Assembly (NCBI GenBank): GCA_020635975.1 | Contig: JACJYT010000004.1 | Coordinates: 1-64,000 of the forward strand | Length of the DNA stretch: 64,000 bases | Direction of reading: 5' to 3' | From: Chitinophagales bacterium | GTDB taxonomy: Bacteria > Bacteroidota > Bacteroidia > Chitinophagales > UBA8649 | Part shown: piece after piece, positions 35,001 through 43,218 of the stretch | How positions within the stretch are numbered: the stretch's first letter is position 1 | Layout: every line of letters starts with the position of its first letter | Notes under the pieces: generated by a model | Told to the model about the DNA's origin: nothing | Database searches by the model: none | The model's input: only the letters and a program-made list of their open reading frames with translations | Program-made: the position numbers and the translations under genes

Positions 35001-38000
35001 ACCTGAAACTCATAGAGTAAGTAACTTAACTCATCTATATTTGTTACTACATCGCTTAGTTCAACACCCGAAACAGGGTCTATGGCCAAATTGTTGTTGA
35101 AGATGATTTTACCATCAGAAACGGGTACCGTGTCGAAAACAATTGCCCCACCATCTAAATTGTAATATTGCTCGAAGGCTAAGATGTATGCCTTGTATTT
35201 AAAATCTTCATCGTTAAAATGGCTTTCTGTAAATACATCATATAGGAAAGGGCTTTGTCCATCTGCTAGACTAACTTTTAGGGTGGTATCTACGGTATTC
35301 GAATAATCTACAACTTCTAGTACATGATCTCCTTTAAATCTTTCTAAGCTCAAACCAAGAACATCGTTTGCGAAAACTTCTAAACTAGGACTTTCTCTGT
35401 AGATATAATCCAAGCGCTTCTGGTAGCTTACACTATCAATGGTGTATGCCATGAATAAAGAATCATAGCCTAGGGTGTCGCTTAAAGTTTGCATTGGTGG
35501 AGTGTTCGATAAATTCAACAGATCCAGCACGCCAAAATCTATGCTTGGATTGCTAGGGATGCTCACATCCATTACATGTCTTAGTGGTAGAACATAAGCT
35601 TCATATTCGCCAGTATTTAAATCGGTAAAGATGGTGTCTGCCGTGCAGCCATTTTGAGAAGAGAAAATAATTCTTGCCACACCAATATTGTTGTTGGAAA
35701 GACCAAGACCAGGAAATTTATTAGCCTCACGCAAACCACCAACGACTCTACCAATTACTTTTACTTTGGTAGAATCTTCAAACATAATTCCTGTTACTGC
35801 TTGCTGAAAATTATACTGTCCGGTAACAGGAAAGCGACCAGCACTAAATACATGCCCTGACTTCTCAACAGATACCGAATGCATACCGATAGGAACTTGA
35901 ATGTCGAATTGTCCAAGAGCATTTGTTTTAATAGGCAAATTATCAATATCTGTTACGATATTACCATCAATTTTAACAAAGGCATCTTCTACCGGACAAG
36001 AAGTGCCTTGATACAAGACAGATCCCGTAACTTGGAAAGAAGATATATCTTCAAAATTCACGTTGTTTTGAACTGTGGAATTATCGCCTATAAACAAAAC
36101 TCGGTTACCAGGATTAAATTGATGCGTTCCAAAAGAAGGCGTTACCGTAAAGTTTTGTCCCACCCCAGAGTAAGGAACAATTACATTATAATCGCCAGAA
36201 CTATTGGTATAAGCTGCTATGGCTAGTTGATTAGCCGTTGGAATGTTTGATGACCATAAATTTGCCCCTGGTAATAAAACGTGATTCTTATTAAAAATCA
36301 CTCCTGAAGAAGATTTATCATAGGCATAAAAACCTAAGTTCTCGTCTAAATCGTAGTAAGCTTTTAAGCCCAATTCGGTTCCCCTAGCCTTTACATCAAA
36401 AGTATTAGCAAGTTCTTGATTTGTTTTCGCCTTATTCCAAAATCTAAGTTCATCCAAATTACCCTTAAAACCATCTCCTATACAAAGCGAATTAACCGTT
36501 ACACTGCTTAATGTTACTGCTTGAGAATCGACAAGCACCCCATTCAAGAATAACTTTACATAATTATCACTAGCTGAATAAACCCCTGTAAGTTGAACGT
36601 ATTGATTAACTGCACTTAAGGGAATGGCGCTAGAAGCAGAATAGCTTAGCGTACCAGAGGCATTGGTAACACTAAAAATGAAATTATTGGCGTCGCCTCC
36701 TAAAAAGAAAGGACTAGTAGCTAGTTCACAATCAGATAGGGCCGCCCAGCTTCCTGTTGGTGCACCGTCCAATCTAAGCCAAGCTTCTACCGTAATGGCC
36801 GCAAAAGCGCTATTGTCAAAAGATGGACTATTGTTTTGAGCTAGTTGAGAGCCATCAAAGTACAAGCTACTTCCATTAGAACCAGATACATTCTCTACTA
36901 AAATTTTAGCTCCTTGAACGGCTATTCCTCCTAGGTAGCTTACTTCTCCGTTAATAACTCCAGAAGATGCTCTAAAGCCAATAGTTTGAATGGTATCCGA
37001 ATATAAATTCACGCCATTACATTCGCCATAGGCCACTAAAAAATATTCGTATTGAACACCTGCATCTGCTAGGTAATCTAGATAGATATTGCTATTTGGA
37101 TTGCTTAAGGTATTTAACAAAGAAGGATTCGAATTGTCTCCAAGTAAACGTCTATAGATATTATAGCCTTCTAACAAATTATTATTGGCAGCTACAGTCC
37201 AAGTTAACTCCACCCTGTTGGTGTAATAGCCCTTAGAGGCATCAATGGCATTGCTTGCAAAAGTTCCAGATAAATTTAGAGTTATTTCTCCGCTTACGGC
37301 AGCTCCTGCAACTCCGTTAGGATTACAACTGTTTATTGCTCTGATCTCGTAACTGTATTCCTTACACGCTTGCACATCGGTGTCGATATACGATGTTTGA
37401 TTGGCGGCAACTGAAACTGGAGTGCCACTAACGCCGTCAACGGTCTTAAAGATTTTGTATTCTGTTTCGTTTTGTGCATCTGTCCATGTAAGTTGGAGCG
37501 CTGCATTAGAGCTAAGAGTGGTTTCTCCGATTGTTATGTTGGTTGGAGCGGTAGGGTCTGCAGGTGAAATACCTGTTACCGCAGTTGATATTGGGCCATT
37601 ACCACAATCATTTATGGCTCTAACTTGTACATTATAATTCGTACCCCTATTAATACCTGTTATTGTATAATTCGTATTCGTTGTAGTGGCAGATCCTCCG
37701 CCTGTCCAAGTAACTTGATAGCTATCGGCACCTACAACCGTATTCCAAGAAACATTGATTGTGCTATTACAATTCGTAGTACTTGCGCTTATGTTGTTAG
37801 GCACAGTGGGCACGGATTTTCTTTTTCCATTGGCTATACTAGATTCGTCTCCTAAGGCTATTCTTGAAGCTTCATATTCTATATAACATTGAACAGTATA
37901 GGCATGGTCTACACCTGGGCTAGCACCAAAATCTTGGTAAGACTCGGTTTCCGTTCCAGAAGAAGGAAAGAGAAGAATGTTATCAGCTATTAGGTTTCCA

Positions 38001-38752
38001 TCTCTAAAAATTTTCGCCTTCCATTTCGTTCTTAAACATCCATCTGAACTAGCGTTGAAGGTAGTAGGATTATTCCATTCTAAACTTACTTTACTACAAT
38101 CTTGATTATTGTTTATTACCTGTAGATTAGTCACCTTTCCAGGATCCCTAACCGAAATAGTTTGGGTAGCATAATTAGCCACATCATCTGTAGTAGAGCC
38201 TTCTCCACCTGTGCAATTAATTAAACTTCGGCCATAGCCAATAGTAAAGCCATTAGAAAGGGCATCGCTTGGCATCTTGTAAACTACATCAATATCAGCA
38301 TAGCGTCCTGTTGTTGTACCACAGCCAATTCCACCACAAGTGGTTGTAGAGCTGATCGTCCAAGACAAACCTGTTCTTTGATCATTAACATAAAAAGTTT
38401 GGTCTCCAACTTCGGCTCCAAAACAAGTTTCAGGTCCATCGAAATTTAACTGCTCTGAAGAAGAAAAGCTAAAGCCGCCTGGAATATAATTGAAAACTTC
38501 CAAGATATTGGTATAATTACTTCCATCCACACTATAATTGGCATCAAACTGTTGAATAGTTCTAACATCACAGCCTAAAACGGAGATGGCTCTAAAGCTC
38601 ATGGTGATTTCTCCGGTGCAGGTATTATAGCTAAAACTTGAGCTTGGAACTAGATTGTCGCAAACCTGAGATTGTAATGAAAAAGTCCCTGCAAAGAAAA
38701 AGATAAGAAGGGCAAGTATTCTAAACTGTAAATGATTGTATAATGCCATCAT
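29027..38752 (-). CDS. giant multidomain T9SS surface protein (Fn3, LamG, type A sorting tail)
   Basis: This is about 3,240 residues (positions below count from the open frame at 38773). After a signal peptide come Fn3-like domains (about 320-600), a LamG/concanavalin-like domain (about 635-795), a carboxypeptidase-regulatory-like domain (about 918-975), a long middle region with Ser/Thr/Gly-rich alternating strands (about 1370-1405 and 1725-1762) around a hydrophobic Gly/Ala stretch (about 1632-1682), two more LamG domains (about 2135-2300 and 2337-2512), a W-x-V-x-P domain near 2728, and a T9SS type A tail (last 80 residues). Start: ATG at 38752; a promoter box overlaps the earlier TTG. It is probably an adhesin or surface polymer-binding protein. 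Exact function unknown. Confidence 0.82.
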   Translation of the reverse strand: MMALYNHLQFRILALLIFFFAGTFSLQSQVCDNLVPSSSFSYNTCTGEITMSFRAISVLGCDVRTIQQFDANYSVDGSNYTNILEVFNYIPGGFSFSSSEQLNFDGPETCFGAEVGDQTFYVNDQRTGLSWTISSTTTCGGIGCGTTTGRYADIDVVYKMPSDALSNGFTIGYGRSLINCTGGEGSTTDDVANYATQTISVRDPGKVTNLQVINNNQDCSKVSLEWNNPTTFNASSDGCLRTKWKAKIFRDGNLIADNILLFPSSGTETESYQDFGASPGVDHAYTVQCYIEYEASRIALGDESSIANGKRKSVPTVPNNISASTTNCNSTINVSWNTVVGADSYQVTWTGGGSATTTNTNYTITGINRGTNYNVQVRAINDCGNGPISTAVTGISPADPTAPTNITIGETTLSSNAALQLTWTDAQNETEYKIFKTVDGVSGTPVSVAANQTSYIDTDVQACKEYSYEIRAINSCNPNGVAGAAVSGEITLNLSGTFASNAIDASKGYYTNRVELTWTVAANNNLLEGYNIYRRLLGDNSNPSLLNTLSNPNSNIYLDYLADAGVQYEYFLVAYGECNGVNLYSDTIQTIGFRASSGVINGEVSYLGGIAVQGAKILVENVSGSNGSSLYFDGSQLAQNNSPSFDNSAFAAITVEAWLRLDGAPTGSWAALSDCELATSPFFLGGDANNFIFSVTNASGTLSYSASSAIPLSAVNQYVQLTGVYSASDNYVKLFLNGVLVDSQAVTLSSVTVNSLCIGDGFKGNLDELRFWNKAKTNQELANTFDVKARGTELGLKAYYDLDENLGFYAYDKSSSGVIFNKNHVLLPGANLWSSNIPTANQLAIAAYTNSSGDYNVIVPYSGVGQNFTVTPSFGTHQFNPGNRVLFIGDNSTVQNNVNFEDISSFQVTGSVLYQGTSCPVEDAFVKIDGNIVTDIDNLPIKTNALGQFDIQVPIGMHSVSVEKSGHVFSAGRFPVTGQYNFQQAVTGIMFEDSTKVKVIGRVVGGLREANKFPGLGLSNNNIGVARIIFSSQNGCTADTIFTDLNTGEYEAYVLPLRHVMDVSIPSNPSIDFGVLDLLNLSNTPPMQTLSDTLGYDSLFMAYTIDSVSYQKRLDYIYRESPSLEVFANDVLGLSLERFKGDHVLEVVDYSNTVDTTLKVSLADGQSPFLYDVFTESHFNDEDFKYKAYILAFEQYYNLDGGAIVFDTVPVSDGKIIFNNNLAIDPVSGVELSDVVTNIDELSYLLYEFQVAKPNFNANTSIPEFSYTRTMEVSLQTSSGQIIPWLPLSHPVTGLPDVYRAYILGGQNFGNSFFTSGPENVDYVLRDPPGGESFAVRSVGNAVAETESWGWNLGLELTNTDQIDVGAKFNVGFGVSTATEIEQNTSIGTSASISGGRSGFLERVVENTTEWSTNANPANIGSGSDLYIGHSTNVEFGVTDYLRLVPDSMCTYVDCIQNYGNGFAMAKTASLSVVPGGYNTGFIYTQDFIENIVLPDLINLRNIIMQSNPKYNSVLPFGDPNYGRNNDDPVFGAQATIEPLLYNWPEDFTGPSYFYNPVTYADSLTDTIRLMNQQIKLWEKAIEKNEFEKVNINNQTILDSLKNYELELLEAKYEGANAAYYALQTIGGTAAIGTAIATGLATAVAPAPGFAIAQSIGFAVTTGTGIAAVETIAKHLEYLDLVDQINDRFANLVATNHSISGGATATFTKSSTRTVSEENSFEFGASTSLGAEISGKISNTGVGFSSGLTVDFARSNSNATDSTVSNTISYTLADSDNADFFSVDVFPSMFGWGPIFKRRAGGKTGCPYEEAEVTAYYNPGTVISEATLQRDLPGLSVDQSIITNVPIDQAAVFNLTLTNLTQTGDDQPYTVTSLADHNPFGAYVNINGFPTQTPQVSAGTSINLTLTLEKGPGAVYNYDSLLVIAHSVCQYDFGISPNFKDIADSVWISVHFIPTCTDVELLNPDDNWVLNNSFEDTLPLVVGGYNINFFDLERFRVEYKPSSAANWIGLESFWKDTTGQPSYLPISSFTNFTSYDWDVAQLPDGAYDLRVSSICSLAELNSTTYSGVMDRINPHPFGTPVPADGILDANEDIAIRFNEPIDLGAINPTNFDIRGVLNQTALAHYTSLYFDGVDDYLQVSAGANIQSRDFSIEFWAKRASFGEEVLFSQGQSPIENLSIGFNAANQFSFKLGAEELNSTLAINDNLWHFYTASYNFDNETLELTIDGALVNPGNTSLFNDFVAAGALYIGKSASQATFFNGNVHELRIWNKYRTLSDIIPTINIELNKGQLGLLYNWKMDEATGGLAKDHIRNRDAQIFGAIWQVEPNGQALSFDGVDDYLELSNAANLSISDEMDFTLEFWFNSASSGLASLFSNGSGTNLYADSLISWNIEKDALGQIHVKHNGMDFLAVSNNYFDGSWHHFALVLQRTGNLSAYIDGNLQNSMQAISLKEFGGASFSLGARAYFTGVVQNVDQYFDGQVDEFRFWNTARKIEQISRDKQNRLLGDELGLIAYLPFEEYQLQLGVPVLTASLIDAADASHTAQALNGATYSSSTPTIKLQRPVQAVNFTYSVNNDQIIITPTSAPELIENVTLDITVGGIRDLRGNVMQSPKTWIAYIDKNQVIWQDDAITLTKDFGANLSFSSAVLNTGGAAKTYTISNLPEWLSASQNTGSIAPNAVQTINFTIDPNTNIGDYTEDIHLTTDFGYPEKLALNLKVRDQEPNWTVDPAAFQYSMNVVGYLQIEGVVSTDNEDILAAFVNNEVRGAAHLQYISSLDRYLVFLDVYSNLSSGENLSFKIWDASTGSEYIDVVPSLVFAANQTIGSLNAPQLFEAGNSIVQNIPLSAGWNWIAFNLLSEDSLNLAPLLSSYSPDANDELKAQSEFSNFTNSGTWVGPLSVTGVRPELGYRLRVANADTLELEGSIIDPTTRIINLNQGWTWIGFISIRNQEINQALGNLNPTSGDLIKGKSQFAIYDTNLGWIGSLNAMIPGRSYMYQSAVNSSFTFPFAGAFKSDVVPNATLTDNRWPINNGAYSSNMTHIVSLQNCDLFWEDMYEHSNWILGVFDKQNNCRALSRFDLVANTMIAFVTIAGDQNDDLEYRLLNLESAEELIAINHLKFTSNELKGSLTSPYMLELSEEDCRNFDKEKLPTAKDAFLVYPNLFEENLNVEYISATEAEVTISLYNNLGQVIYTQVHQVMQGMNTLRIDFKKEAIHIPAGTYFFELSNELNDKKRAQLIRL

Positions 38753-38770
38753 AAGCGTAATTTTTACATT

Positions 38771-38800
38771 CAAACCTACACAGTAAATTTCCGTAACAAA
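38771..38800 (-). promoter_or_regulatory. promoter of the giant-protein operon
   Basis: On the minus strand a TTG (in TTTTTG, near 38797) is followed 18 bases later by TAGGTTTG (38771-38778), a good Bacteroidota promoter. It lies 18 bases before the ATG at 38752 and would drive the giant gene, the CHU_C protein and the PorP/SprF gene together. Confidence 0.65.
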
Positions 38801-38902
38801 AATGCATAGAGGTCTTTTGCATAAAAGGTAAGGTGCTGAGGCCGAACGGCAGCAATACTTAAATTAACGGCAGACAGAAAAACTTATAGGTGTGGAACTT
38901 GT

Positions 38903-40762
38903 TTAGAGCGCTATGCGAATTTGAACTTCAGTACCCATAGCATTTTGTAGGTTTTCATCGAACAAATCGATATAATGGATTTGAATCTTATTTTGCTTGT
39001 GTTTATCAAGTAGAGCTAAGCGAGTTTGACTAATGGCAGTTGATTTTCCCAAATGCTTTTCTCTATTCGCTTGGTTCTTAGCGGCTTGAGCCCGACCTAC
39101 ACCATTATCTTTTACTACTACTAAAAGATAATCGCCTTCTTCTGTAAAAGAAATACTAATTTTTCCTGCTGTATTAAGTGGCATGAGTCCATGCTTTATG
39201 GCATTTTCTACAAAGGGTTGTACTAACATGCTTGGAATTTCAAGGTACTCTGTGTCTAGGGAATCTTCATAAAGCACTTCAAAATTCAAATTTTCGCCCA
39301 TTCTAATTTGTTCTATGGAAAGATAGTCGTTCAAAAACTGAATTTCCTCCTCTAAACCTATGGTATCTCTCTCTGCGAATTCCAAATTTGCACGCATTAA
39401 GCGCGCAAAACTTTTCAATAATTGCTTGCTGGTTTCTGTGTTATTGGCATTCAGAAAACTCGTAAGTGAACTGATGGCATTAAAAATAAAATGCGGGTTC
39501 ATTTGGGAGCGTAAAGATTGTAGTTGGAAGCGAAGGGATTCTAATTTAAGCTGTTCCAACTCCCTTTCTTTCTGTGCCGTTTCGAATTTAACATTAAATT
39601 GCTCCACGCTTCTTTGCGAATTTTGCTTTTCTAATTCCAATAGTAAGTTAGCGTACTTCTTATAGAAGCTTTGCGAATTTTTGTAGTCTTCCAAATGCTC
39701 GTATGCCTCAGCTAAACACAAATATATGCTAACGTCCTTCCTGTCTTCTATATCATTTGGTCTAGCATTAAAATATCTTTCCAGCCAATAAATTACTTCC
39801 TTATAATTCTTTAATGCACTATGAACAAAAGCCAAGCTAATCATGGTTTTTGTATAGAAAAAAGTGTCTTTAGAAAACTCCTCTATGTCCATCAAGGAAA
39901 GGGCTAGTGTTAAGCATTCCTTATGCTTTTCTTCCAACAAAAGGAATTCTACTTTATCCGATAGAATTCTATTAATATAATTCGGATTATTAAACTCCTT
40001 TGCCAATTGTAAGGCAGTTTGATAATTGTTCTCGCCTTCATCGAACTCTTTGAGTTCAAAATTGCACCGAGCTATTAACATGTAGCTTTGTAGTAGTATG
40101 CCGGGGTTATTGGAATTGATTTCCTTATCAATTTCTAGGGTGCGGATAAAATACTTTTTTCCCTCTTGATACTCTTGTTGTTGAATAAAAAGCAAACCTA
40201 TTGAAAACAAGGCTTTGGCTTTACCATTAAGATCTGCGCTTTTATCGAACAAAGTAATGGACTTTTCAAACTCTTGTATGGCTAAATCAGAGTAGGCTAA
40301 CTTTTCATATAGCTTTCCCAAATTATTATGGTGATGCGCCTTTTGTGTGTGGCTCAGCTCTTTATAGAAGTCAATTTGAACTTTTTGAGCTAGCTCTTGG
40401 GCCTTTTTAAATTGCAACTTTTCAATATACAAGTTAATTAAGGAGTTATAGGTAGAAAATCTCTCTTCTATGTTGCTTTTATCTTGAATAAGAGGAAGCA
40501 TAAGTTCGGCTAATGCAATGCCTTCATCAACCCGACTGGTAGCACGATAAATTCTAAGTAGAAGATTTTGTCCCTTAATAAGATATTTACTATCGCCCTT
40601 GTTTTTGCTTTCTTTTATTAAATTTTGAGTAAGTTGCTCGGCCTCTTGCAAATCTTTATAAAGCAATAATTCAATTAACTCCAAGCTAGTTTTGTAAAAT
40701 TCTTCGGCATTAGCGCTTGTCTCTAGCTTCTTTCTTTTTATTTCTATTAATGCATTATCCAT
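38903..40762 (-). CDS. TPR-containing LytS-type sensor histidine kinase
   Basis: The 619-aa protein has no signal peptide or membrane helix, so it should be cytoplasmic. Residues about 40-380 are TPR-like repeats (EKLAYSDLAIQEFEKSITLF, QEYQEGKKYFIRTLEID). A coiled-coil segment (about 380-420) leads into the His_kinase domain with NPHFIFNAISSL carrying the phospho-acceptor His, and an HATPase domain with FVENAIKHGL and VKDNGVGR near the end. This matches the LytS/YehU-like class, not classical HisKA. The LytTR regulator gene lies upstream on the same strand, ending 19 bases before this gene, so the pair is a two-component system. The signal is unknown. Confidence 0.9.
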   Translation of the reverse strand: MDNALIEIKRKKLETSANAEEFYKTSLELIELLLYKDLQEAEQLTQNLIKESKNKGDSKYLIKGQNLLLRIYRATSRVDEGIALAELMLPLIQDKSNIEERFSTYNSLINLYIEKLQFKKAQELAQKVQIDFYKELSHTQKAHHHNNLGKLYEKLAYSDLAIQEFEKSITLFDKSADLNGKAKALFSIGLLFIQQQEYQEGKKYFIRTLEIDKEINSNNPGILLQSYMLIARCNFELKEFDEGENNYQTALQLAKEFNNPNYINRILSDKVEFLLLEEKHKECLTLALSLMDIEEFSKDTFFYTKTMISLAFVHSALKNYKEVIYWLERYFNARPNDIEDRKDVSIYLCLAEAYEHLEDYKNSQSFYKKYANLLLELEKQNSQRSVEQFNVKFETAQKERELEQLKLESLRFQLQSLRSQMNPHFIFNAISSLTSFLNANNTETSKQLLKSFARLMRANLEFAERDTIGLEEEIQFLNDYLSIEQIRMGENLNFEVLYEDSLDTEYLEIPSMLVQPFVENAIKHGLMPLNTAGKISISFTEEGDYLLVVVKDNGVGRAQAAKNQANREKHLGKSTAISQTRLALLDKHKQNKIQIHYIDLFDENLQNAMGTEVQIRIAL

Positions 40763-40781
40763 TTAGTTAGCGCCAAAGTTA

Positions 40782-41519
40782 TTATAATCCCATAAATTGA
40801 AAAAACTCATCGCGTCGTCTTCTTGCTATTGGAACTTCTAGGTTGTTTTCTAGAAGAATATGTCCATTCTCTGTTTTAAATATTTTCTTAATAGCGTTAA
40901 TATTGATGATATAAGATTTATGCACTCTAAAAAAGTTTTTTTCGGTAAGAATCTCTTCCAACCTTTTCAGCGCTAAGGTGCATAACACTTTCTTCCCATC
41001 ACTAAGATAAATATTGGTATAATTCCCGTCGGATTCGCACAGCCAAACATCCTTTTTAAACAAAAATTCAAAACTATCCATAGAGGGAACCACTATTTTA
41101 GAAAATTCCTTTTGTTCCAAACTCTTCAACATGGCATCTAGTTTTTTATAATGGTCCGTACTACCTAGATAAGGTTTTGCCTTTTCTACTGCAGATTTAA
41201 GCTCTAAGGGATCTATTGGTTTTAAGAGATAATCTATCGCATTATGCTTAAAAGCTTTAATAGCATAGTCGTTGTGCCCTGTTACAAAAATTACTTGAAA
41301 ATTTGTTTCTCTAAAAGCTTCTAACAAATCAAAACCAGAGCCATCGGGTAATTCAATATCTAAGAAGACCAAATTAGGAGAATGCTTTTTTATTAGTTCA
41401 ATCCCTTCTTTAACAGTCCTTGCTTCACCAAGAATTTCAACTTCGCTAAGCTCCGACAAAACCAAGCATAGCTCTTGAGCACAATGCTTTTCGTCGTCAA
41501 CAATTATTACTTTTATCAT
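40782..41519 (-). CDS. LytTR-family response regulator
   Basis: This 245-aa regulator has a receiver domain (about 1-120) with the acidic pair VDDE near the start, the phospho-Asp in VFLDIELPDGSG, and the conserved Lys in YLLKPIDP. The C-terminal LytTR DNA-binding domain (about 140-245) shows FVHKSY-type spacing in FFRVHKSYIININAIKKI and ends in RRRDEFFQFMGL. It should be phosphorylated by the kinase encoded just downstream. Targets cannot be read here, although the nearby giant surface protein operon is a natural candidate. The start is the ATG at 41519. Confidence 0.93.
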   Translation of the reverse strand: MIKVIIVDDEKHCAQELCLVLSELSEVEILGEARTVKEGIELIKKHSPNLVFLDIELPDGSGFDLLEAFRETNFQVIFVTGHNDYAIKAFKHNAIDYLLKPIDPLELKSAVEKAKPYLGSTDHYKKLDAMLKSLEQKEFSKIVVPSMDSFEFLFKKDVWLCESDGNYTNIYLSDGKKVLCTLALKRLEEILTEKNFFRVHKSYIININAIKKIFKTENGHILLENNLEVPIARRRRDEFFQFMGL

Positions 41520-41664
41520 ATTGCCTAGCTAGTTTGCTGCTAAGTAAAAATAATAAAAGTGAGGTTCTAAATAAAGATTAATAAAGAATATATTCTACTA
41601 AATTAACTTATCCGGAATTAAAACGAGATTTAATACTAACTCAAAGCTTATAAACTCCGGTTTT

Positions 41665-42531
41665 TTAATCCTTTAGTTTAGGGCTAATTGGCAAAAAAGT
41701 AATAGCAATTCCGCTTACTATAAATGCCCCTCCTATAATCATTGCATTGCTTAGCTCTTCATTTACAAAGAGCTTTGCAAATAGAGCGCTGAGAAGGGCT
41801 TGAGAAAGCAGGCTTAAGCTTACTCTCGTAGCCCTCATGTGCTTGATAGCATAGTTTATTAGCAGCCAAGCTAGTAACTGTACCAGAAGTCCCTGAGCAA
41901 ACAAGATTAACCAAGTTTGGGCATTAAAACCAACAAAGGAAGTCCCCATAAACACATTCCAAAGTCCAAGGTAAATTGCCGCACTTAAAACTGAAATGGC
42001 GAAAAAGGGCATTACTTGCATTTCGCTAAGTGCTTTCTTACTAAATAAGATATAGGAGGCATAAAAGAAACCCGCTAGCAAGGCATAAAAAAAAGCTCGA
42101 TCTAACTCAAAATTAATTAGCTTTTTAAAACCAACCATTATGCACATACCAAAAACTGCCACTACCGCGCCAATCCAAAAATTTCTGGTAGCGGGAAGTT
42201 TTAAGAAAAAATAGGAGGCTAAACCCACCCAAATCGGAGCAAGATTTACTAGAAGCGTAGCTTCGGCCGCACTTGATTCTTTTATGGCTATATTCCAAAT
42301 CGCAATATCTGAAGCAAAAAAGACACCACATAGTAAGGCAAACAAAATAGTCTTTGTGCTGGTATATTGCCAAACACGGGTATATAACAAATAAGGAAGA
42401 AGGATAAGGGCTGGAATAAACATTCTGTAAAAAGCAGCCACAAGAGTGGATGCCTCATTCAGCTTAACCAATGTTGGATAAAAGGATATTAAAACAATGC
42501 CTATTATTAGGGCAAATCTAGCTTTTAGCAT
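41665..42531 (-). CDS. EamA/DMT-family membrane transporter
   Basis: The 288-aa product has about ten hydrophobic helices in two similar halves, typical of the drug/metabolite transporter superfamily EamA type. Near the end of the first half is AEATLLVNLAPIW, matching the conserved EamA turn, and the second half has a matching ALSEMQVMPFFAISVLSAA segment. Members export amino acids, metabolites or drugs, and the substrate is unknown here. The gene stands alone between the two-component genes and the terminator of the pyrH-frr transcript. No promoter box is clear. Confidence 0.82.
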   Translation of the reverse strand: MLKARFALIIGIVLISFYPTLVKLNEASTLVAAFYRMFIPALILLPYLLYTRVWQYTSTKTILFALLCGVFFASDIAIWNIAIKESSAAEATLLVNLAPIWVGLASYFFLKLPATRNFWIGAVVAVFGMCIMVGFKKLINFELDRAFFYALLAGFFYASYILFSKKALSEMQVMPFFAISVLSAAIYLGLWNVFMGTSFVGFNAQTWLILFAQGLLVQLLAWLLINYAIKHMRATRVSLSLLSQALLSALFAKLFVNEELSNAMIIGGAFIVSGIAITFLPISPKLKD

Positions 42532-42594
42532 CTTGCTTTTCTTTCCATAAAATTATAACAAGTATGCATGCTTTGTATACTTTATATAAATAAA

Positions 42595-42619
42595 AAAAGG
42601 GCCGTTAAACAGCCCTTTT
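42595..42619 (-). terminator. terminator of pyrH-frr
   Basis: AAAAGGGC pairs with GCCCTTTT around a 9-base loop. In the minus-strand sense it follows the frr stop at 42638 and ends in a T run. It is the expected end of the pyrH-frr transcript. Confidence 0.85.
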
Positions 42620-42637
42620 ATATTTTTGCTTTAAGTC

Positions 42638-43201
42638 TTAAACTGTCATTATTTCCGCTTCCTTAACGCTTAATACTTTTTCTACTTTAGCCGTATAATC
42701 ATTTACTACTTTTTGCACATCTTCCTCGGCTGTTTTTGCCATATCCTCGCTTAGTCCTTCCTTTTCCAAAGATTTGATATAATCCATCGCCTCTTTCCTG
42801 GCAGAACGTAGAGAAATTTTTGCATGCTCTCCCTCTGCTTTAGTTTGTTTAACCATTTCCTTTCTTCTTTCCTCTGTTAATGGAGGGATATTCAAACGAA
42901 TAAATTCGCCATCATTTTGTGGAGTTAAGCCTATATTGGCTTGTAAGATTCCCTTCTCTATGCTTTGTAAAGTAGATTTATCAAATGGCTGAATGGAGAT
43001 CGTTCTAGCGTCTGGAGTATTAATATTAGCTAATTGATTAATTGGACTTTGAACACCATAAGCCTCTACCAATACACCGCTTAGCATACTTGGACTAGCT
43101 TTACCTGCTCTAATTTTTAACAAATCCTTTTGTAAGTGCTCTATTGCTTTGTCCATAGAATCGCTCAACTCGGCTAACATCATTTCTAATTCTTCTTGCA
43201 T
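42638..43201 (-). CDS. frr: ribosome recycling factor
   Basis: RRF splits the post-termination ribosome together with EF-G. The 187-aa protein has the family length and features: an N-terminal long helix (MDKAIEHLQKDLLKIRAGKASP), the conserved ARTISIQPFDKSTLQSIEKGI, LTPQNDGEFIRLNIPPLTEERRKEMVKQ, and a three-helix-bundle C-terminus ending in the VEKVLSVKEAEIMTV helix. The gene follows pyrH by 17 bases, the arrangement normal in many bacteria. A hairpin terminator follows. Confidence 0.96.
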   Translation of the reverse strand: MQEELEMMLAELSDSMDKAIEHLQKDLLKIRAGKASPSMLSGVLVEAYGVQSPINQLANINTPDARTISIQPFDKSTLQSIEKGILQANIGLTPQNDGEFIRLNIPPLTEERRKEMVKQTKAEGEHAKISLRSARKEAMDYIKSLEKEGLSEDMAKTAEEDVQKVVNDYTAKVEKVLSVKEAEIMTV

Positions 43202-43218
43202 GTCGATTGTTTTATCTA

